Origin: Mycolicibacterium goodii
GTDB lineage: Bacteria > Actinomycetota > Actinomycetes > Mycobacteriales > Mycobacteriaceae
Assembly (NCBI RefSeq): GCF_022370755.2
Contig: NZ_CP092364.2
Span: 868,001-932,000 of the forward strand
DNA: 64,000 nt
Direction: 5' to 3'
A model generated the notes under the pieces. The model saw only the letters and a program-made list of their open reading frames with translations. It was not told where the DNA came from and made no database searches. The position numbers and the translations under genes are program-made. Shown one piece after another: positions 1-9,348 of the stretch (its first letter is position 1; every line of letters starts with the position of its first letter).

Positions 1-399
1 ACGTTCGCGCTGCCGCTGGCGATCTACACGCTCTCGGCGTTCTTCCGGGAGATCCCGTGGGATCTGGAGAAGGCCGCGAAGATGGACGGGGCCACACCCG
101 CGCAGGCGTTCCGCAAGGTCATCGCGCCGCTGGCCGCACCCGGCATCGTCACGGCCGCCATCCTGGTGTTCATCTTCGCGTGGAACGATCTGCTGCTGGC
201 GTTGTCGCTCACCGCGACACAGCGCGCGATCACCGCTCCTGTCGCGATCGCGAACTTCACGGGCAGCTCCCAGTTCGAGGAGCCCACGGGATCCATCGCG
301 GCGGGCGCGATGGTCATCACGATCCCGATCATCATCTTCGTTCTCATCTTCCAGCGGCGCATCGTCGCTGGCCTGACATCCGGTGCGGTAAAGGGGTAA
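1..399 (+). CDS. sugB: Trehalose ABC transporter permease SugB, C-terminal part
   Basis: This is the last 132 codons of an inner-membrane permease; the frame is open from base 1, so the gene starts upstream of the window. The EAA loop that docks the ATPase is visible ([19 protein letters not shown], ending in APLAAPG), followed by hydrophobic segments and a short basic tail. This is the MalG-type permease fold. The next gene, 4 bp downstream, is the matching ATPase, and the order permease-ATPase followed further on by corA fits lpqY-sugA-sugB-sugC, the importer that recycles trehalose released from the cell envelope. The substrate assignment rests on that synteny and on the ATPase sequence, not on residues in this fragment. 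Confidence 0.88.
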   Translation, partial: TFALPLAIYTLSAFFREIPWDLEKAAKMDGATPAQAFRKVIAPLAAPGIVTAAILVFIFAWNDLLLALSLTATQRAITAPVAIANFTGSSQFEEPTGSIAAGAMVITIPIIIFVLIFQRRIVAGLTSGAVKG

Positions 400-403
400 T
401 TGG

Positions 404-1624
404 ATGGCCGAAATTGTGTTGGATCGGGTGACCAAGAGTTACCCCGACGGCGCAGGCGGTGTCAGGGCGGCCGTCAAAGAGTTCTCGATGACGATCGCCG
501 ACGGCGAGTTCATCATCCTGGTCGGACCGTCCGGATGCGGAAAGTCGACAACGCTCAACATGATCGCCGGGCTGGAGGACATCACCTCCGGCGAGTTGCG
601 CATCGGCGGGGAGCGGGTCAACGAGAAGGCGCCCAAGGATCGCGACATCGCGATGGTGTTCCAGTCCTACGCTCTCTACCCGCACATGACCGTGCGGCAG
701 AACATCGCGTTCCCGCTCACACTCGCGAAACTCAAGAAGGAGGAGATCGCGGCGAAGGTGGCCGAGACCGCCAAGGTCCTCGATCTGAGCGAACTGCTCG
801 ACCGCAAACCGGGCCAGCTCTCCGGTGGGCAGCGGCAGCGCGTGGCGATGGGACGCGCAATCGTGCGCAGCCCCAAGGCATTCCTGATGGACGAGCCGCT
901 GAGCAACCTCGACGCGAAACTTCGCGTGCAGATGCGGTCGGAGATCGCACGCCTGCAGGACCGCCTCGGCACCACGACGATCTACGTCACGCACGATCAG
1001 ACCGAGGCGATGACGCTGGGCGACCGCGTGGTGGTGATGCTGGCCGGTGAGGTGCAGCAGATCGGCACACCCGACGAGCTCTACAGCAGCCCGGCCAACC
1101 TGTTCGTGGCCGGCTTCATCGGCTCGCCCGCGATGAACTTCTTCCCGGCGACACTCACCGACGTCGGGGTGCGGTTGCCGTTCGGTGAGGTGACGTTGAC
1201 CCCGCGGGTGCTTGAGTTGTTGGAGAAGCAGTCCCGTCCCGACAATATCATCGTCGGCATCCGGCCCGAGCACATCGAGGACGCCGCCCTGCTCGACGGT
1301 TACGCGCGCATCCGCGCGCTGACGTTCTCGGTGCGCGCCGACATCGTGGAGTCGCTCGGCGCCGACAAGTACGTGCACTTCACCACCGAAGGGGCGGGTG
1401 CGGAGTCGGCCCAGCTGGCCGAGCTCGCAGCGGATTCCGGTGGTGGTACCAACCAGTTCGTCGCACGCGTCTCTGCGGACTCGCGTGCGCGGACCGGCCA
1501 GGAGATCGAGCTGGCCATCGACACCACCAAACTGTCGATCTTCGACGCCGGGACCGGGATGAACCTGACCCGCGACGTCGCGCCGACGGATACCGCAGGG
1601 CCGGCGGGGCCGGCCGCCGAGTGA
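404..1624 (+). CDS. sugC: Trehalose importer ATPase SugC (MalK-type)
   Basis: A 406-residue ATP-binding subunit that powers import through SugA-SugB. Walker [10 protein letters not shown] is at 41-49, the Q-loop glutamine at 87, LSGGQ at 139-143, Walker B LMDEP at 161-165 and the switch histidine at 197 (THDQ). Residues from about 240 form a MalK-style TOBE/regulatory domain ([22 protein letters not shown]). Length agrees with SugC (about 393 residues in M. tuberculosis). The ATG lies 4 bp after sugB. The C-terminus is a Pro/Ala/Gly-rich tail. Its stop overlaps the next start in a GTGA junction, so the SUFU-domain gene is translationally coupled to it. MalK-type ATPases for other sugars look similar; synteny favours trehalose. 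Confidence 0.9.
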   Translation: MAEIVLDRVTKSYPDGAGGVRAAVKEFSMTIADGEFIILVGPSGCGKSTTLNMIAGLEDITSGELRIGGERVNEKAPKDRDIAMVFQSYALYPHMTVRQNIAFPLTLAKLKKEEIAAKVAETAKVLDLSELLDRKPGQLSGGQRQRVAMGRAIVRSPKAFLMDEPLSNLDAKLRVQMRSEIARLQDRLGTTTIYVTHDQTEAMTLGDRVVVMLAGEVQQIGTPDELYSSPANLFVAGFIGSPAMNFFPATLTDVGVRLPFGEVTLTPRVLELLEKQSRPDNIIVGIRPEHIEDAALLDGYARIRALTFSVRADIVESLGADKYVHFTTEGAGAESAQLAELAADSGGGTNQFVARVSADSRARTGQEIELAIDTTKLSIFDAGTGMNLTRDVAPTDTAGPAGPAAE

Positions 1625-2226
1625 TCGACGTCCTGGCCGCCGTCAGGGCCCGCCTGGACGAGTACTTCGCGGCGGCGGGGATCACCGCTGAGCCGGTGAG
1701 TGCGAGCGTCACGTTTCTGGGGACCGAGCGCATCGACGTACTGCGCTACGGACCCGACCTGCGCACCGAGGGTGTGGACGTGTACCACTATGTGACGCTT
1801 GGATGTTCACGTCACCCGATGTTCGACCCGACCGAGCTGGTCTCGGATCCGATCCACGGTCCGCGCGCCGAGGTGACACTGTCGCTGCGCGGTCCGACTC
1901 CGACGGGGTTGGCGCGCTCGCTCGCGGTGGTGGCGGCCGCACCCGCGGTCGAGGGGCTGATCCTCGACGCCGACGCGCTCGTCGATCTGGAAACCCCGGT
2001 GTTCGAATCCGCGCCCTTCACGGCATATCTGTTGGGCCTCAGCGACATCGGCGAGGTGACCCTGCCGGATCCGCTCTCACCGGTGAAGCTGCTCTCGGCC
2101 ACCCCCATCACCGCGACCGAGGCGGCCTGGGTGCGGCTCAAGGGCGCCGATGCGATGCGCGAGGCGTGGCAGACCGACGGCGTCGACGTCCTCGACCCCA
2201 CGCGGCGCGCGGCCAGTCCGAGCTGA
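1621..2226 (+). CDS. Suppressor-of-fused (SUFU) domain protein
   Basis: A 201-residue soluble protein with the bacterial SUFU-like fold. Recognisable pieces are [16 protein letters not shown], the acidic-hydrophobic stretch after [11 protein letters not shown], and [17 protein letters not shown]. No signal peptide or membrane segment is present. The GTG start overlaps the sugC stop (GTGA), making it a coupled fourth or fifth gene of the trehalose importer operon. Bacterial SUFU proteins have mostly been noted as immunity-like proteins beside polymorphic toxins; here no toxin is adjacent, so a role tied to SugC or trehalose recycling is possible but unproven. M. tuberculosis has no gene here as far as I recall. 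Confidence 0.75.
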   Translation: MIDVLAAVRARLDEYFAAAGITAEPVSASVTFLGTERIDVLRYGPDLRTEGVDVYHYVTLGCSRHPMFDPTELVSDPIHGPRAEVTLSLRGPTPTGLARSLAVVAAAPAVEGLILDADALVDLETPVFESAPFTAYLLGLSDIGEVTLPDPLSPVKLLSATPITATEAAWVRLKGADAMREAWQTDGVDVLDPTRRAASPS

Positions 2227-2230
2227 GCCG

Positions 2231-3004
2231 CTAGAGGCGCTGAGCGCTGATCGTCGATCCCGAGCGCACCTGTAGCCGGGTCCGGTCCGCCCGGAAGAGA
2301 TCCACCGAGTATTCGAGCGCGCGGCCGTTCTGGTCCGAGCCGATCCGCACCACCTTGAGCACCGGGGTGTCCGGCTGCAGGCCGAGTGCCCCGCCCTCTG
2401 CCGCGGAAACGGTCGCCATCTCGATCGACTCGTCTGCAGCGCAGATCGCGATGCCCATCTCCGAACGAAGAGTGCGGTAAATCGACTTCATCTCGGTTCT
2501 CAGGACCCCTTGGAGTTCGGCGCGCAGGTACATCTGCTCCAGCGACAGAGTCTCGCCGTCGGCATGCCTGAGCCTCAGCAGCGACACCACCTGGTGGGTG
2601 TCCGGGACGCCCAGAGCGGCGCGCACCGCCGGCGGTGCGGGCACCAGGCCGGCCCGGATCACCGTGGTGCCGTCGCGGAACCCCTGCTCGTGCAGGATCT
2701 GGGGAATTCCCTTGACGGTGTTGAGGCTGCGCAGCACACCGTGGGTACCGCAGTACGGGCGGGCCCCCAAAGGTGACAGGTCGCCCGTCGGGACGTTGGT
2801 GAGGTAGGCGCCGCCCGCGCGGCCCTTGACGCGACGGATCGTGCCCTCGCGCTCCAGCAGCTCCAGCGCTTTGCGGACCGTGGTGCGCGAGGTCTCCAGT
2901 CGTTCGGCCAGTGCCCGCTCGGTCGGAAGCCGTGTCACCCCGCGGTCCTCGAATTCTCGTGCGAGACGCTTCAGGGCCTTGCTCGCATCGTCGAGTGCGG
3001 TCAT
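2231..3004 (-). CDS. GntR/HutC-family transcriptional regulator
   Basis: A 257-residue repressor-type protein. Residues about 10-70 form the GntR winged helix (TRLPTERALAERLETS, then TTVRKALELLEREGTIRRV), and residues about 90-245 form a UTRA ligand-binding domain (VVSLLRLRHADGETLSLEQ), which places it in the HutC subfamily. It is transcribed away from the IMPase-symporter-amidase cluster that starts 115 bp to the right, the usual layout for a local regulator. A 15-bp palindrome (TGGTTC-AAG-GAACCA) in the shared gap is the likely operator. The effector is probably a pathway substrate or phosphorylated intermediate. It ends 4 bp from the convergent SUFU gene. Confidence 0.9.
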   Translation of the reverse strand: MTALDDASKALKRLAREFEDRGVTRLPTERALAERLETSRTTVRKALELLEREGTIRRVKGRAGGAYLTNVPTGDLSPLGARPYCGTHGVLRSLNTVKGIPQILHEQGFRDGTTVIRAGLVPAPPAVRAALGVPDTHQVVSLLRLRHADGETLSLEQMYLRAELQGVLRTEMKSIYRTLRSEMGIAICAADESIEMATVSAAEGGALGLQPDTPVLKVVRIGSDQNGRALEYSVDLFRADRTRLQVRSGSTISAQRL

Positions 3005-3100
3005 TCCGTGCTCCTAGTCGGCGCATCGGTGGGTGTGACCGAACAGGCTAGTCGCGACCGGCGGATGGCGCACCTCGGTTCGTAACACGCTCTTAACAGT

Positions 3101-3115
3101 TGGTTCAAGGAACCA
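3101..3115. promoter_or_regulatory. Candidate GntR/HutC operator palindrome
   Basis: TGGTTC-AAG-GAACCA is a perfect 6-bp inverted repeat with a 3-bp spacer, ending 3 bp before the ATG of the phosphatase gene and lying in the divergent gap with the GntR gene. HutC-subfamily regulators such as DasR bind TGGT...ACCA palindromes (known from Streptomyces), and this site shares those outer half-sites with different central spacing. Position over the start codon suggests repression. Confidence 0.5.
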
Positions 3116-3118
3116 GAA

Positions 3119-3925
3119 ATGGTCTACGCCGACTCTGGCGCTGTGCAGAAAAGTCGAAGCCAACGCATCGACCTCGCGATGCGACTGGTCGAAGAGGCCG
3201 GCCGGATCTCGCGTGACTACTTCGAGGACCGCGGTCTGAGCGTGCAGACCAAGGACGACGGGACACCGGTGACCGACGCGGATCGCCTGATCGAAACGGT
3301 GTTCCGCGACGCGGTGGCCACCGAGTTCGCCGGTGACTGCTTCACCGGCGAGGAGTTCCCGGATATCCAAGGCGACAGCGGATATCGCTGGATCGTCGAT
3401 CCGATCGACGGCACCAAGTCGTTCGTCCACGGCGTCCCGCTGTATGCGAACCTCATCGCCCTGCAGGAGGGGGATGAGATCGTCTTCGGGGTCATCAACC
3501 TTCCCAGCGCCGGCACCGTGGTCCACGCGGAACGCGGTGGTGGCTGCTGGCACAACGGAGTTCGCGCGCGCGTATCCGATCGCCCCGGTCTCGACGGCGC
3601 CTACGTGATGGCCACGTGGCTGGAGGACTGGCGTCCCGAGGTGATCGACGACCTGCACGGTCGTGGCGTGGTACTGCGCACGTGGGGAGATGCGTTCGGC
3701 TACGCGATGGTGGCGTGTGGTCGCGCCGACGCGGTCGTGGACTACACGGCACAGCCGTTCGATCTCGCGCCGATGCCGGTGATCATCGAAGAAGCCGGCG
3801 GGGTCTTCACCAGCCTGGACGGGCGGACGGTGATCGATGCACGAAATGGGATGGCCAGCAACGGACTCCTGCACGATCAGCTGCTGGCCACGGTGGCACC
3901 GCAAGAACAGAGGATTCGACAGTGA
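3119..3925 (+). CDS. Inositol-monophosphatase-family phosphatase
   Basis: A 268-residue Mg-dependent, Li-sensitive-type phosphomonoesterase. Metal-binding motifs are intact: KDDGTPVTDAD at 45-55, GEEFPD from 77 and DPIDGT at 94-99. The C-terminal WDxA motif appears as FDLAP, with Phe in place of Trp, closer to histidinol-phosphatase-like and other non-inositol members. It is the first gene of the run controlled by the GntR protein and is coupled to the small membrane protein by a GTGA overlap. A GTG at 3143 is an alternative start. A phosphatase beside two kinases suggests that a phosphate ester is made and removed within the same pathway. The substrate is unknown. Confidence 0.85.
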   Translation: MVYADSGAVQKSRSQRIDLAMRLVEEAGRISRDYFEDRGLSVQTKDDGTPVTDADRLIETVFRDAVATEFAGDCFTGEEFPDIQGDSGYRWIVDPIDGTKSFVHGVPLYANLIALQEGDEIVFGVINLPSAGTVVHAERGGGCWHNGVRARVSDRPGLDGAYVMATWLEDWRPEVIDDLHGRGVVLRTWGDAFGYAMVACGRADAVVDYTAQPFDLAPMPVIIEEAGGVFTSLDGRTVIDARNGMASNGLLHDQLLATVAPQEQRIRQ

Positions 3926-4176
3926 AAGATCTCATCAGGGGACTGCCCCGACAGTACATCGTCACGTTCTTCGGCGGGATATACGGGCTGGCGCTGCTGT
4001 TCGCCCTGTTCCCGCCACTTTATCTGTGGGGCAGCGGAATACGGTTCGAAATTCTCGGCGTCCCGTTCTCGATCATGTACTGGCTGATCAACGCCGTCGT
4101 CCTCGGGCTCACGTTGACGGCCTTCTACGTGGTCGAAGACATCCGGGGCGAACTCGACGACGATCTGGGAGCCTGA
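3922..4176 (+). CDS. Small two-helix membrane protein partnered with the symporter
   Basis: An 84-residue protein starting at a GTG that overlaps the phosphatase stop. It has a basic N-terminus (MKDLIRGLPRQ), two predicted membrane helices (about 12-30 and 45-68) and an acidic tail (VEDIRGELDDDLGA). It sits 1 bp before an SSS-family symporter gene. Small proteins of this shape (DUF3311 or the YhdT-type partner of PanF) commonly accompany SSS symporters, and the acidic tail after the second helix resembles them. Likely an accessory subunit or stabiliser of the transporter. Family assignment is by shape and context. Confidence 0.7.
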   Translation: MKDLIRGLPRQYIVTFFGGIYGLALLFALFPPLYLWGSGIRFEILGVPFSIMYWLINAVVLGLTLTAFYVVEDIRGELDDDLGA

Positions 4177-4177
4177 C

Positions 4178-5749
4178 ATGTTGGTGATGCTGGGGATGCT
4201 GACCCTGTTCTACGCGGTCGTCGTCGGAATTCTCTATGTGACACAACAGAAAACCGCGCCGACGTTCGACGAGTACGCGGTCGGTGGCCGCCGGTACGGG
4301 CCCTGGTACGTGGCGATGAGTTACGTGAACTCGTGGTGGCCCGGTTCCACCTTCATCGCGTTCTTCGGGCTGGCCGCCGGCGCCGGCGTTTTCGGCATGT
4401 ACGGGCTCGCCTACTCGAGTCTGGGTGTGGCGATGATGTACTTCATGGCCACCCGCGCCTGGCGTTGGGGCAAGAAGTACGATTTGCGCTCACAGCCGGA
4501 CCTGCTCGGCAAGCGCTTCGATTCGCCCGCGGTCAGGGTGGTCGCGAGCCTGATCGGCATCATCTCGCTGTTCCCGTGGGTCGTGCTCGGAATGCAGGCC
4601 CTGGGAACGGTGTTCGAGCTGGCCAGTGACGGGGCGTGGTCGGTGACCACATGTCTGATCGTCGGACTCGCGGTGATCGTCATCCGTCAGTACTGGACCG
4701 TGCGGATGGGCATGCGCGGTCTGATCATGACCGACGCGTTTCAGGGCACCGTGGCCTACGTGTTCTCGGCGGTGCTGTGTGTGGTGTTGCTCAGCGGCGT
4801 CGCGGGCAGCCCGATCAGCTTTGCCGATCTGGGCGACGTCGCCGAGAAGTACCTGGTTCTCCCGGGGGACGGCGATACGTACGGACCGCTATACATCTTC
4901 GCCCTGATCTTCACGGGTGTTGTCGGATCACTGTGCTGGCCCACGAGTTTCCAGCGCATCTACACCGCGTCGAGCGTGCGCTCGGTGAAGTCGGGCACCT
5001 TGTGCACCGTGCTGATATCGGGCACGTTCTACTCACTGCTGATGCTCGTCGGGATCGCGGCGACCGTGATGCCCGACGTGGTGGCGGCCCCGCAGGCCGG
5101 CTGGTTCACCATCATGAGCGACTACGGCGGCACCTGGCTGCTCGGTCTCGGCATCACCATCGTCTTCGCCGCATCCATGGGACACATCGACGGCAGCGTG
5201 CAGGTCTGCGGCCTGCAGATCGCCAACGACCTGGTCAACACGGCGAAGCGTCCGCTGTCGGACAAGCAGCTGACCTACGTCGCGAAGGCCTCGATGGTGG
5301 TGTTCATGGCGCTCGCGGGTGTCGTGGCATACCTGACCTTCAACATGGAGCGGTTGCAGTTGCTCGCACAGATCTCCTATCAGGGGGTCGTGCAATTGGC
5401 GGTGCCGTTGTTCCTCGGCATCTTCTGGCGTGGCGGCAACAAACACGGCGCATTGGCGGGCATGGTCGCGGGCTTCGTGGTGGCGATGGCGCTCACATGG
5501 GTCTACCCGGACGACATCCGGTGGCTGGGCAGCCTCACCGGCGGTATCGTCGGGTTGTTGGTCAACCTGGTGATCTACCTTGGCGCCGCCGCGCTCATCA
5601 CCACCGACAGTGCCGAGAAGGCAAGAGTGGACGCGATGTTCGCCGCGGCCAAGACCGGCGTGGCAGCGTCACCGCAACCCGAGAAGTTGCTGGATGAGCA
5701 GTTGGCCCCCCTGACCCACGCATCGCGGGAGGAAGCACTGGATGGGTGA
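4178..5749 (+). CDS. Sodium:solute symporter (SSS family)
   Basis: A 523-residue integral membrane protein with about 13 hydrophobic helices, beginning at an ATG 1 bp after the small partner gene. Family hallmarks include [14 protein letters not shown] near the N-terminus, the glycine-rich [18 protein letters not shown] stretch and a C-terminal [17 protein letters not shown] loop. SSS carriers couple uptake of small polar solutes (pantothenate, proline, urea, sugars) to sodium entry. It lies in the middle of an operon encoding an amidohydrolase, an amidase and two kinases, so it presumably imports their starting compound. The next gene starts 8 bp before its stop. Substrate cannot be read from the sequence. 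Confidence 0.88.
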   Translation: MLVMLGMLTLFYAVVVGILYVTQQKTAPTFDEYAVGGRRYGPWYVAMSYVNSWWPGSTFIAFFGLAAGAGVFGMYGLAYSSLGVAMMYFMATRAWRWGKKYDLRSQPDLLGKRFDSPAVRVVASLIGIISLFPWVVLGMQALGTVFELASDGAWSVTTCLIVGLAVIVIRQYWTVRMGMRGLIMTDAFQGTVAYVFSAVLCVVLLSGVAGSPISFADLGDVAEKYLVLPGDGDTYGPLYIFALIFTGVVGSLCWPTSFQRIYTASSVRSVKSGTLCTVLISGTFYSLLMLVGIAATVMPDVVAAPQAGWFTIMSDYGGTWLLGLGITIVFAASMGHIDGSVQVCGLQIANDLVNTAKRPLSDKQLTYVAKASMVVFMALAGVVAYLTFNMERLQLLAQISYQGVVQLAVPLFLGIFWRGGNKHGALAGMVAGFVVAMALTWVYPDDIRWLGSLTGGIVGLLVNLVIYLGAAALITTDSAEKARVDAMFAAAKTGVAASPQPEKLLDEQLAPLTHASREEALDG

Positions 5750-7007
5750 GAGCACAGCCGACTTTGCAGAGTCCGCATTCCTCGCGGATTTCGCAGAGCT
5801 GTCGCAGATCGGCGCGACCGCCGCGGGAGGTGTCGACCGCGAAGCGGCCACGGCCGCAGACGGCGAAGCCCGCGAGTGGCTACGCGGTTGGTTCGACAGG
5901 CACGGGCTGGACTGCCGGGTCGATGCGGTCGGCAACATGTTCGGCTGCGTGCGGACCTCTGCTGCGGAGGATGCGCCGTACGTGCTCGTCGGCTCACATC
6001 TCGACAGTCAGCCGACCTCCGGACGGTTCGACGGGGCCTACGGTGTGCTGGCCGCCGCCTACGCTGTCGCGGCGGTTGCGGCCGAGGGTCCCGTTGGCGC
6101 GCAACATAATCTCGCGGTGGTCAACTGGTTCAACGAGGAGGGCTCACGTTTCTCACCGAGCTTGATGGGCAGCGGCGTCTACATCGGCAAGTTCCGCGCC
6201 GACGACGTGCTGGACACCGTCGGCAAGGACGGTGTCACCGTTCGTGATGCGCTCAGCGATATCGGATTCCACGGGAGCGATGCGGCCCCTGAGGTCGCGA
6301 GCTACGCGGAAATCCACATCGAGCAGGGCAGGACCCTGGTCGACGGCGGATTCGACATCGGTGTGGTCACCAGGAACTGGGCTGCGTACAAGTACTCCAT
6401 CACGGTGCACGGCGAGCAGTCCCACACCGGCGCAACACATATGCGCTACCGTCACGACGCACTTCTCGGTGCGAGCCAGGTGGTCACCGCGGTCCGTGCG
6501 GTCGCCGACGAGTTCGGGCCCGATACCGTGCTGGGCTCGGTGGGGCGGATGGTCATCGAGCCCAATTCCCCGGTTGTGGTGCCTGCGCGGGTTCACCTGT
6601 CGGCCGACGTCCGGGCCCTGGATGCCGACGATGTGCTCGCCGCACACGAATCCCTCATGCGGCGCATCGCCGAGATCGCGCAACAGGGTGAGGTGTCCGT
6701 CGAGGTGGAGTCGGCGGCGTTCCGGCCGTCGACCCGGTACCAGGACAGCGGTATCGCCCTGGCGGGTGCGGCTGCCACCGACCTCGGTTTGAGGTGGTGT
6801 GAGCTGCCGACCATGGCAGGCCACGACTCGGTCAACCTCAAGGACATCGTGCCGACGGTGATGCTGTTCGTGCCCAGCGTCGAGGGGATTTCACACAACG
6901 AGCGCGAATTCACCACAGACACACAGATGCTGGCAGGCGTTCGCATGATGCGCGAGACGGTCCACCGGATGGTGACCGGCGCCCTCGCCGAGGCGGCACT
7001 TCGATGA
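5742..7007 (+). CDS. M20-family amidohydrolase (N-carbamoyl-amino-acid/allantoate type)
   Basis: A 421-residue dinuclear-metal hydrolase of the hydantoinase/carbamoylase branch. Metal ligands and catalytic residues are visible: GSHLDSQ (His86), FDGAYGV (Asp97), FNEEGSRF (Glu132-133), EIHIEQG (His192) and the late AGHDSVNL. The dimerisation insert contains [11 protein letters not shown], typical of allantoate amidohydrolases and L-carbamoylases rather than of peptidases. It cleaves a carbamoyl or ureido C-N bond, releasing ammonia and carbon dioxide or a free amine. The ATG overlaps the symporter by 8 bp and its stop overlaps the amidase start (ATGA), so all three are coupled. No allantoinase or hydantoinase is in the window, arguing against a complete purine pathway here. 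Confidence 0.88.
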   Translation: MGESTADFAESAFLADFAELSQIGATAAGGVDREAATAADGEAREWLRGWFDRHGLDCRVDAVGNMFGCVRTSAAEDAPYVLVGSHLDSQPTSGRFDGAYGVLAAAYAVAAVAAEGPVGAQHNLAVVNWFNEEGSRFSPSLMGSGVYIGKFRADDVLDTVGKDGVTVRDALSDIGFHGSDAAPEVASYAEIHIEQGRTLVDGGFDIGVVTRNWAAYKYSITVHGEQSHTGATHMRYRHDALLGASQVVTAVRAVADEFGPDTVLGSVGRMVIEPNSPVVVPARVHLSADVRALDADDVLAAHESLMRRIAEIAQQGEVSVEVESAAFRPSTRYQDSGIALAGAAATDLGLRWCELPTMAGHDSVNLKDIVPTVMLFVPSVEGISHNEREFTTDTQMLAGVRMMRETVHRMVTGALAEAALR

Positions 7008-8404
7008 CCGACGAGATCCCCGACGGTGCTGCGGTACGCGCGGCATACCGCAGCGGGGCGCTGACCCCGCTGGACGTTCTGGAGCGCACCCTCGTGCGCA
7101 TCGAATCGCGCAACCCCGAACTCAACGCGATCGCGTACCTGGATGTCGACGGTGCTCGCGCCGCGGCGACAGCGTCGACGCGGCGGTGGCAGGACGGGCT
7201 TGCGCTGGGCCCTCTCGACGGTCTCCCGGTCACCATCAAGGACAGCATCAACGCCGCCGGGATGCCGTGGCGCCACGGCTGCGCGGCGTTCGCGGATCTT
7301 CCTGATGCGACCGTGGACTCGCCGCCTGCGGCGCGCCTGCGGGAGGCCGGTGCGGTGATCGTCGGGAAGACCACGATGCCCGACTTCGGCATGATGGCCG
7401 CCGGCGTCAGCTCTCTCTACGGGGTCACCCGCAACCCGTGGGATCCGTCGGCCAACACCGGCGGGTCGAGTTCGGGTGCGGGGGCCTGCCTGGCCGCGGG
7501 GATCGGATATTCGTCGGTCGGGTCGGACATCGCCGGATCGGTGCGGCTGCCCGCGGGTCACTGCGGCCTCGTCGCCCTCAAACCGACCCAGGGCCGGATT
7601 CCACACCTGGCGTCGTCGACGATGCGTTCGGCGGGCCCGATGGGCCGCACGGTCGACGACGTCATCGATCTCTACGACGTGCTGTCCCTTCCCGATCCGC
7701 GCGACTCACTGAGCTTGGCGCCCGAAGCGGGCGCGACACCGCGGGAACCGCTCGACCCCAGCGGTATTCGCGTCGGTGTGCTCACCGATCTCGGATACGG
7801 GGCCAAAACCGACGACACGGTGCTCGGCGTGCTGTCGGACGCCGCGTCCGCGTTGCGTGACGGTGGTGCCACGGTGGTCACAATGCCACCGGTGTTCGAC
7901 GACGACCCGTATGCCGCGTTGGACCGCGTTTTCCAGGTGCGTGCCCGCGCTGAGCTCGAGTCGATTCCGACGCAGTCACGCGACCTGGTCTTTCCGGCGG
8001 TGCGTGACTGGTGCGCGCAGGCCGCCGACTACACAGCGATCGACTTCACGCGGTTTTCCGAGGCGGTCGCACGGTCCGCGAGCCGCATGCAGAGTGCGTG
8101 TGCCGAATACGATTTCGTGATCGCGCCGGTACTGCCCGTCGTGGGGTTCGGCGCCGAGGATGCCGGCGTTGACCCGGCACAACCACTGGGCCACTGCGGT
8201 TTCACGGCGTGGTTCAACCAGACCGGCCAGCCGGCCTCCGCGGTGTGCTTCGGGATGAGCGGCGGTATGCCCGTGGGAATTCAGGTGGTCGGTCCGAGAT
8301 TCGCCGACCGCCGGGTCCTGGCTCTGACGAAATGGCTCGAGGCCGTGCGGCCGCTCGACATGACCTGGCCGTTGACGACATACGCAGAGGGGAGCGCAAT
8401 GTGA
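7004..8404 (+). CDS. Amidase-signature-family amidase
   Basis: A 466-residue cytoplasmic amidase. The Ser-cisSer-Lys triad is readable: Lys79 in [12 protein letters not shown], cis-serine in the GGSSSGAG block (154-160) and nucleophile Ser179 in [12 protein letters not shown]. The usual GSDxGGS has Ala for the first Gly, a mild deviation. It hydrolyses a carboxamide to acid and ammonia or amine. Start ATG overlaps the upstream stop by 4 bp and its own stop overlaps the next GTG, so translation is coupled through the run. Beside an M20 carbamoylase-type enzyme it probably opens or trims the same nitrogen compound. Confidence 0.9.
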   Translation: MTDEIPDGAAVRAAYRSGALTPLDVLERTLVRIESRNPELNAIAYLDVDGARAAATASTRRWQDGLALGPLDGLPVTIKDSINAAGMPWRHGCAAFADLPDATVDSPPAARLREAGAVIVGKTTMPDFGMMAAGVSSLYGVTRNPWDPSANTGGSSSGAGACLAAGIGYSSVGSDIAGSVRLPAGHCGLVALKPTQGRIPHLASSTMRSAGPMGRTVDDVIDLYDVLSLPDPRDSLSLAPEAGATPREPLDPSGIRVGVLTDLGYGAKTDDTVLGVLSDAASALRDGGATVVTMPPVFDDDPYAALDRVFQVRARAELESIPTQSRDLVFPAVRDWCAQAADYTAIDFTRFSEAVARSASRMQSACAEYDFVIAPVLPVVGFGAEDAGVDPAQPLGHCGFTAWFNQTGQPASAVCFGMSGGMPVGIQVVGPRFADRRVLALTKWLEAVRPLDMTWPLTTYAEGSAM

Positions 8405-9348
8405 CCACGACAGAACCCGAAGTGGCTGCGCCGCTGCGCGCGATGGGCCTGTTCACCGACGTGACGATCACCGCCGATCCGACTCCCACGATGCCCAGCC
8501 CAAGTTGGTGGAGTGCGGATTCGCAGTGCTTCGACGTGCGGCCCGCCGACGACTCGGACCAGTCCTCGCCCGTGTTCGTCAAGACGATGATCGCGCACGC
8601 GGGTGCCTACGTGGATATCAGGCAGGCGTTCGCCGCGGCTGTCGAGGCCGGCGAAACCGGTGTCGGCCCACGGGTCTACGCGGCCGACGCCGACGCGGGG
8701 ATGCTGGTACAGGAGAATCTGCTGGAGTCGGCCTCGACGGCCACACTGGACGTCTTCGACGACGACGCCCGGCTCGAACGGCTCTTCGACTTGCGCAAGC
8801 GGGTACGGGATTTCGGCTCGATCACCCGGGTGGCCGGGGTGTTCGACGAGATCCGGGTGCTGACCGACCTCGCCGAGGCCCAGAATGTCCGACTGCCTGC
8901 CGATTTCGAATGGATGCTCCGTCAGCTCGATCTGGCCGAGCAGCGCATCTCGGCGGCGGGTTTAGATCTGGTTCCCGCGCACGGCGACGGCAATGTGTCC
9001 AATGTGCTGGTCCGCGCGGACGGCGAGCTGCTGCTGGTCGATTGGGATTCCGCAGGGTTGATGGATCCGCTGCAGGACATCGGGGCGGTGCTGGCCGAGG
9101 TCCGCCCCTTCGATGTGGATGCGCGGTCGGCGTTCGAGATGGCTTGGGGAACGTTCGACCAGTCGCTTTTCGACCGCGCCCGCCTGTACGGCGTTGCCGA
9201 CTGCGTGAAATGGGGACTGATCGGTGCGTACGCCGACGCGGCCCGCCCGGGCACGCTGGAGTACTCGAAATTCTCCGACTGGCAGTTCGTGAGGTCCCGC
9301 ATCGGGCTGGGCGATGTACATCATTTCGACCGACTGAGGAACATATGA
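8401..9348 (+). CDS. Small-molecule kinase, APH/choline-kinase fold (first paralogue)
   Basis: A 315-residue protein-kinase-like phosphotransferase. The GTG overlapping the amidase stop (GTGA) is chosen over upstream in-frame starts that would lie inside the amidase gene. Lys61 (VFVKTM) fits the ATP-anchoring lysine; HGDGNVSN at 194-201 is the catalytic loop and DWD at 214-216 the metal motif. The C-terminal VKWGL...YSKFSDWQFVRSR pattern is shared with the next gene, showing the two are paralogues. Such enzymes phosphorylate amino alcohols, sugars or aminoglycosides. Its place in a catabolic operon favours a metabolic role over antibiotic resistance. Confidence 0.85.
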   Translation: MTTTEPEVAAPLRAMGLFTDVTITADPTPTMPSPSWWSADSQCFDVRPADDSDQSSPVFVKTMIAHAGAYVDIRQAFAAAVEAGETGVGPRVYAADADAGMLVQENLLESASTATLDVFDDDARLERLFDLRKRVRDFGSITRVAGVFDEIRVLTDLAEAQNVRLPADFEWMLRQLDLAEQRISAAGLDLVPAHGDGNVSNVLVRADGELLLVDWDSAGLMDPLQDIGAVLAEVRPFDVDARSAFEMAWGTFDQSLFDRARLYGVADCVKWGLIGAYADAARPGTLEYSKFSDWQFVRSRIGLGDVHHFDRLRNI

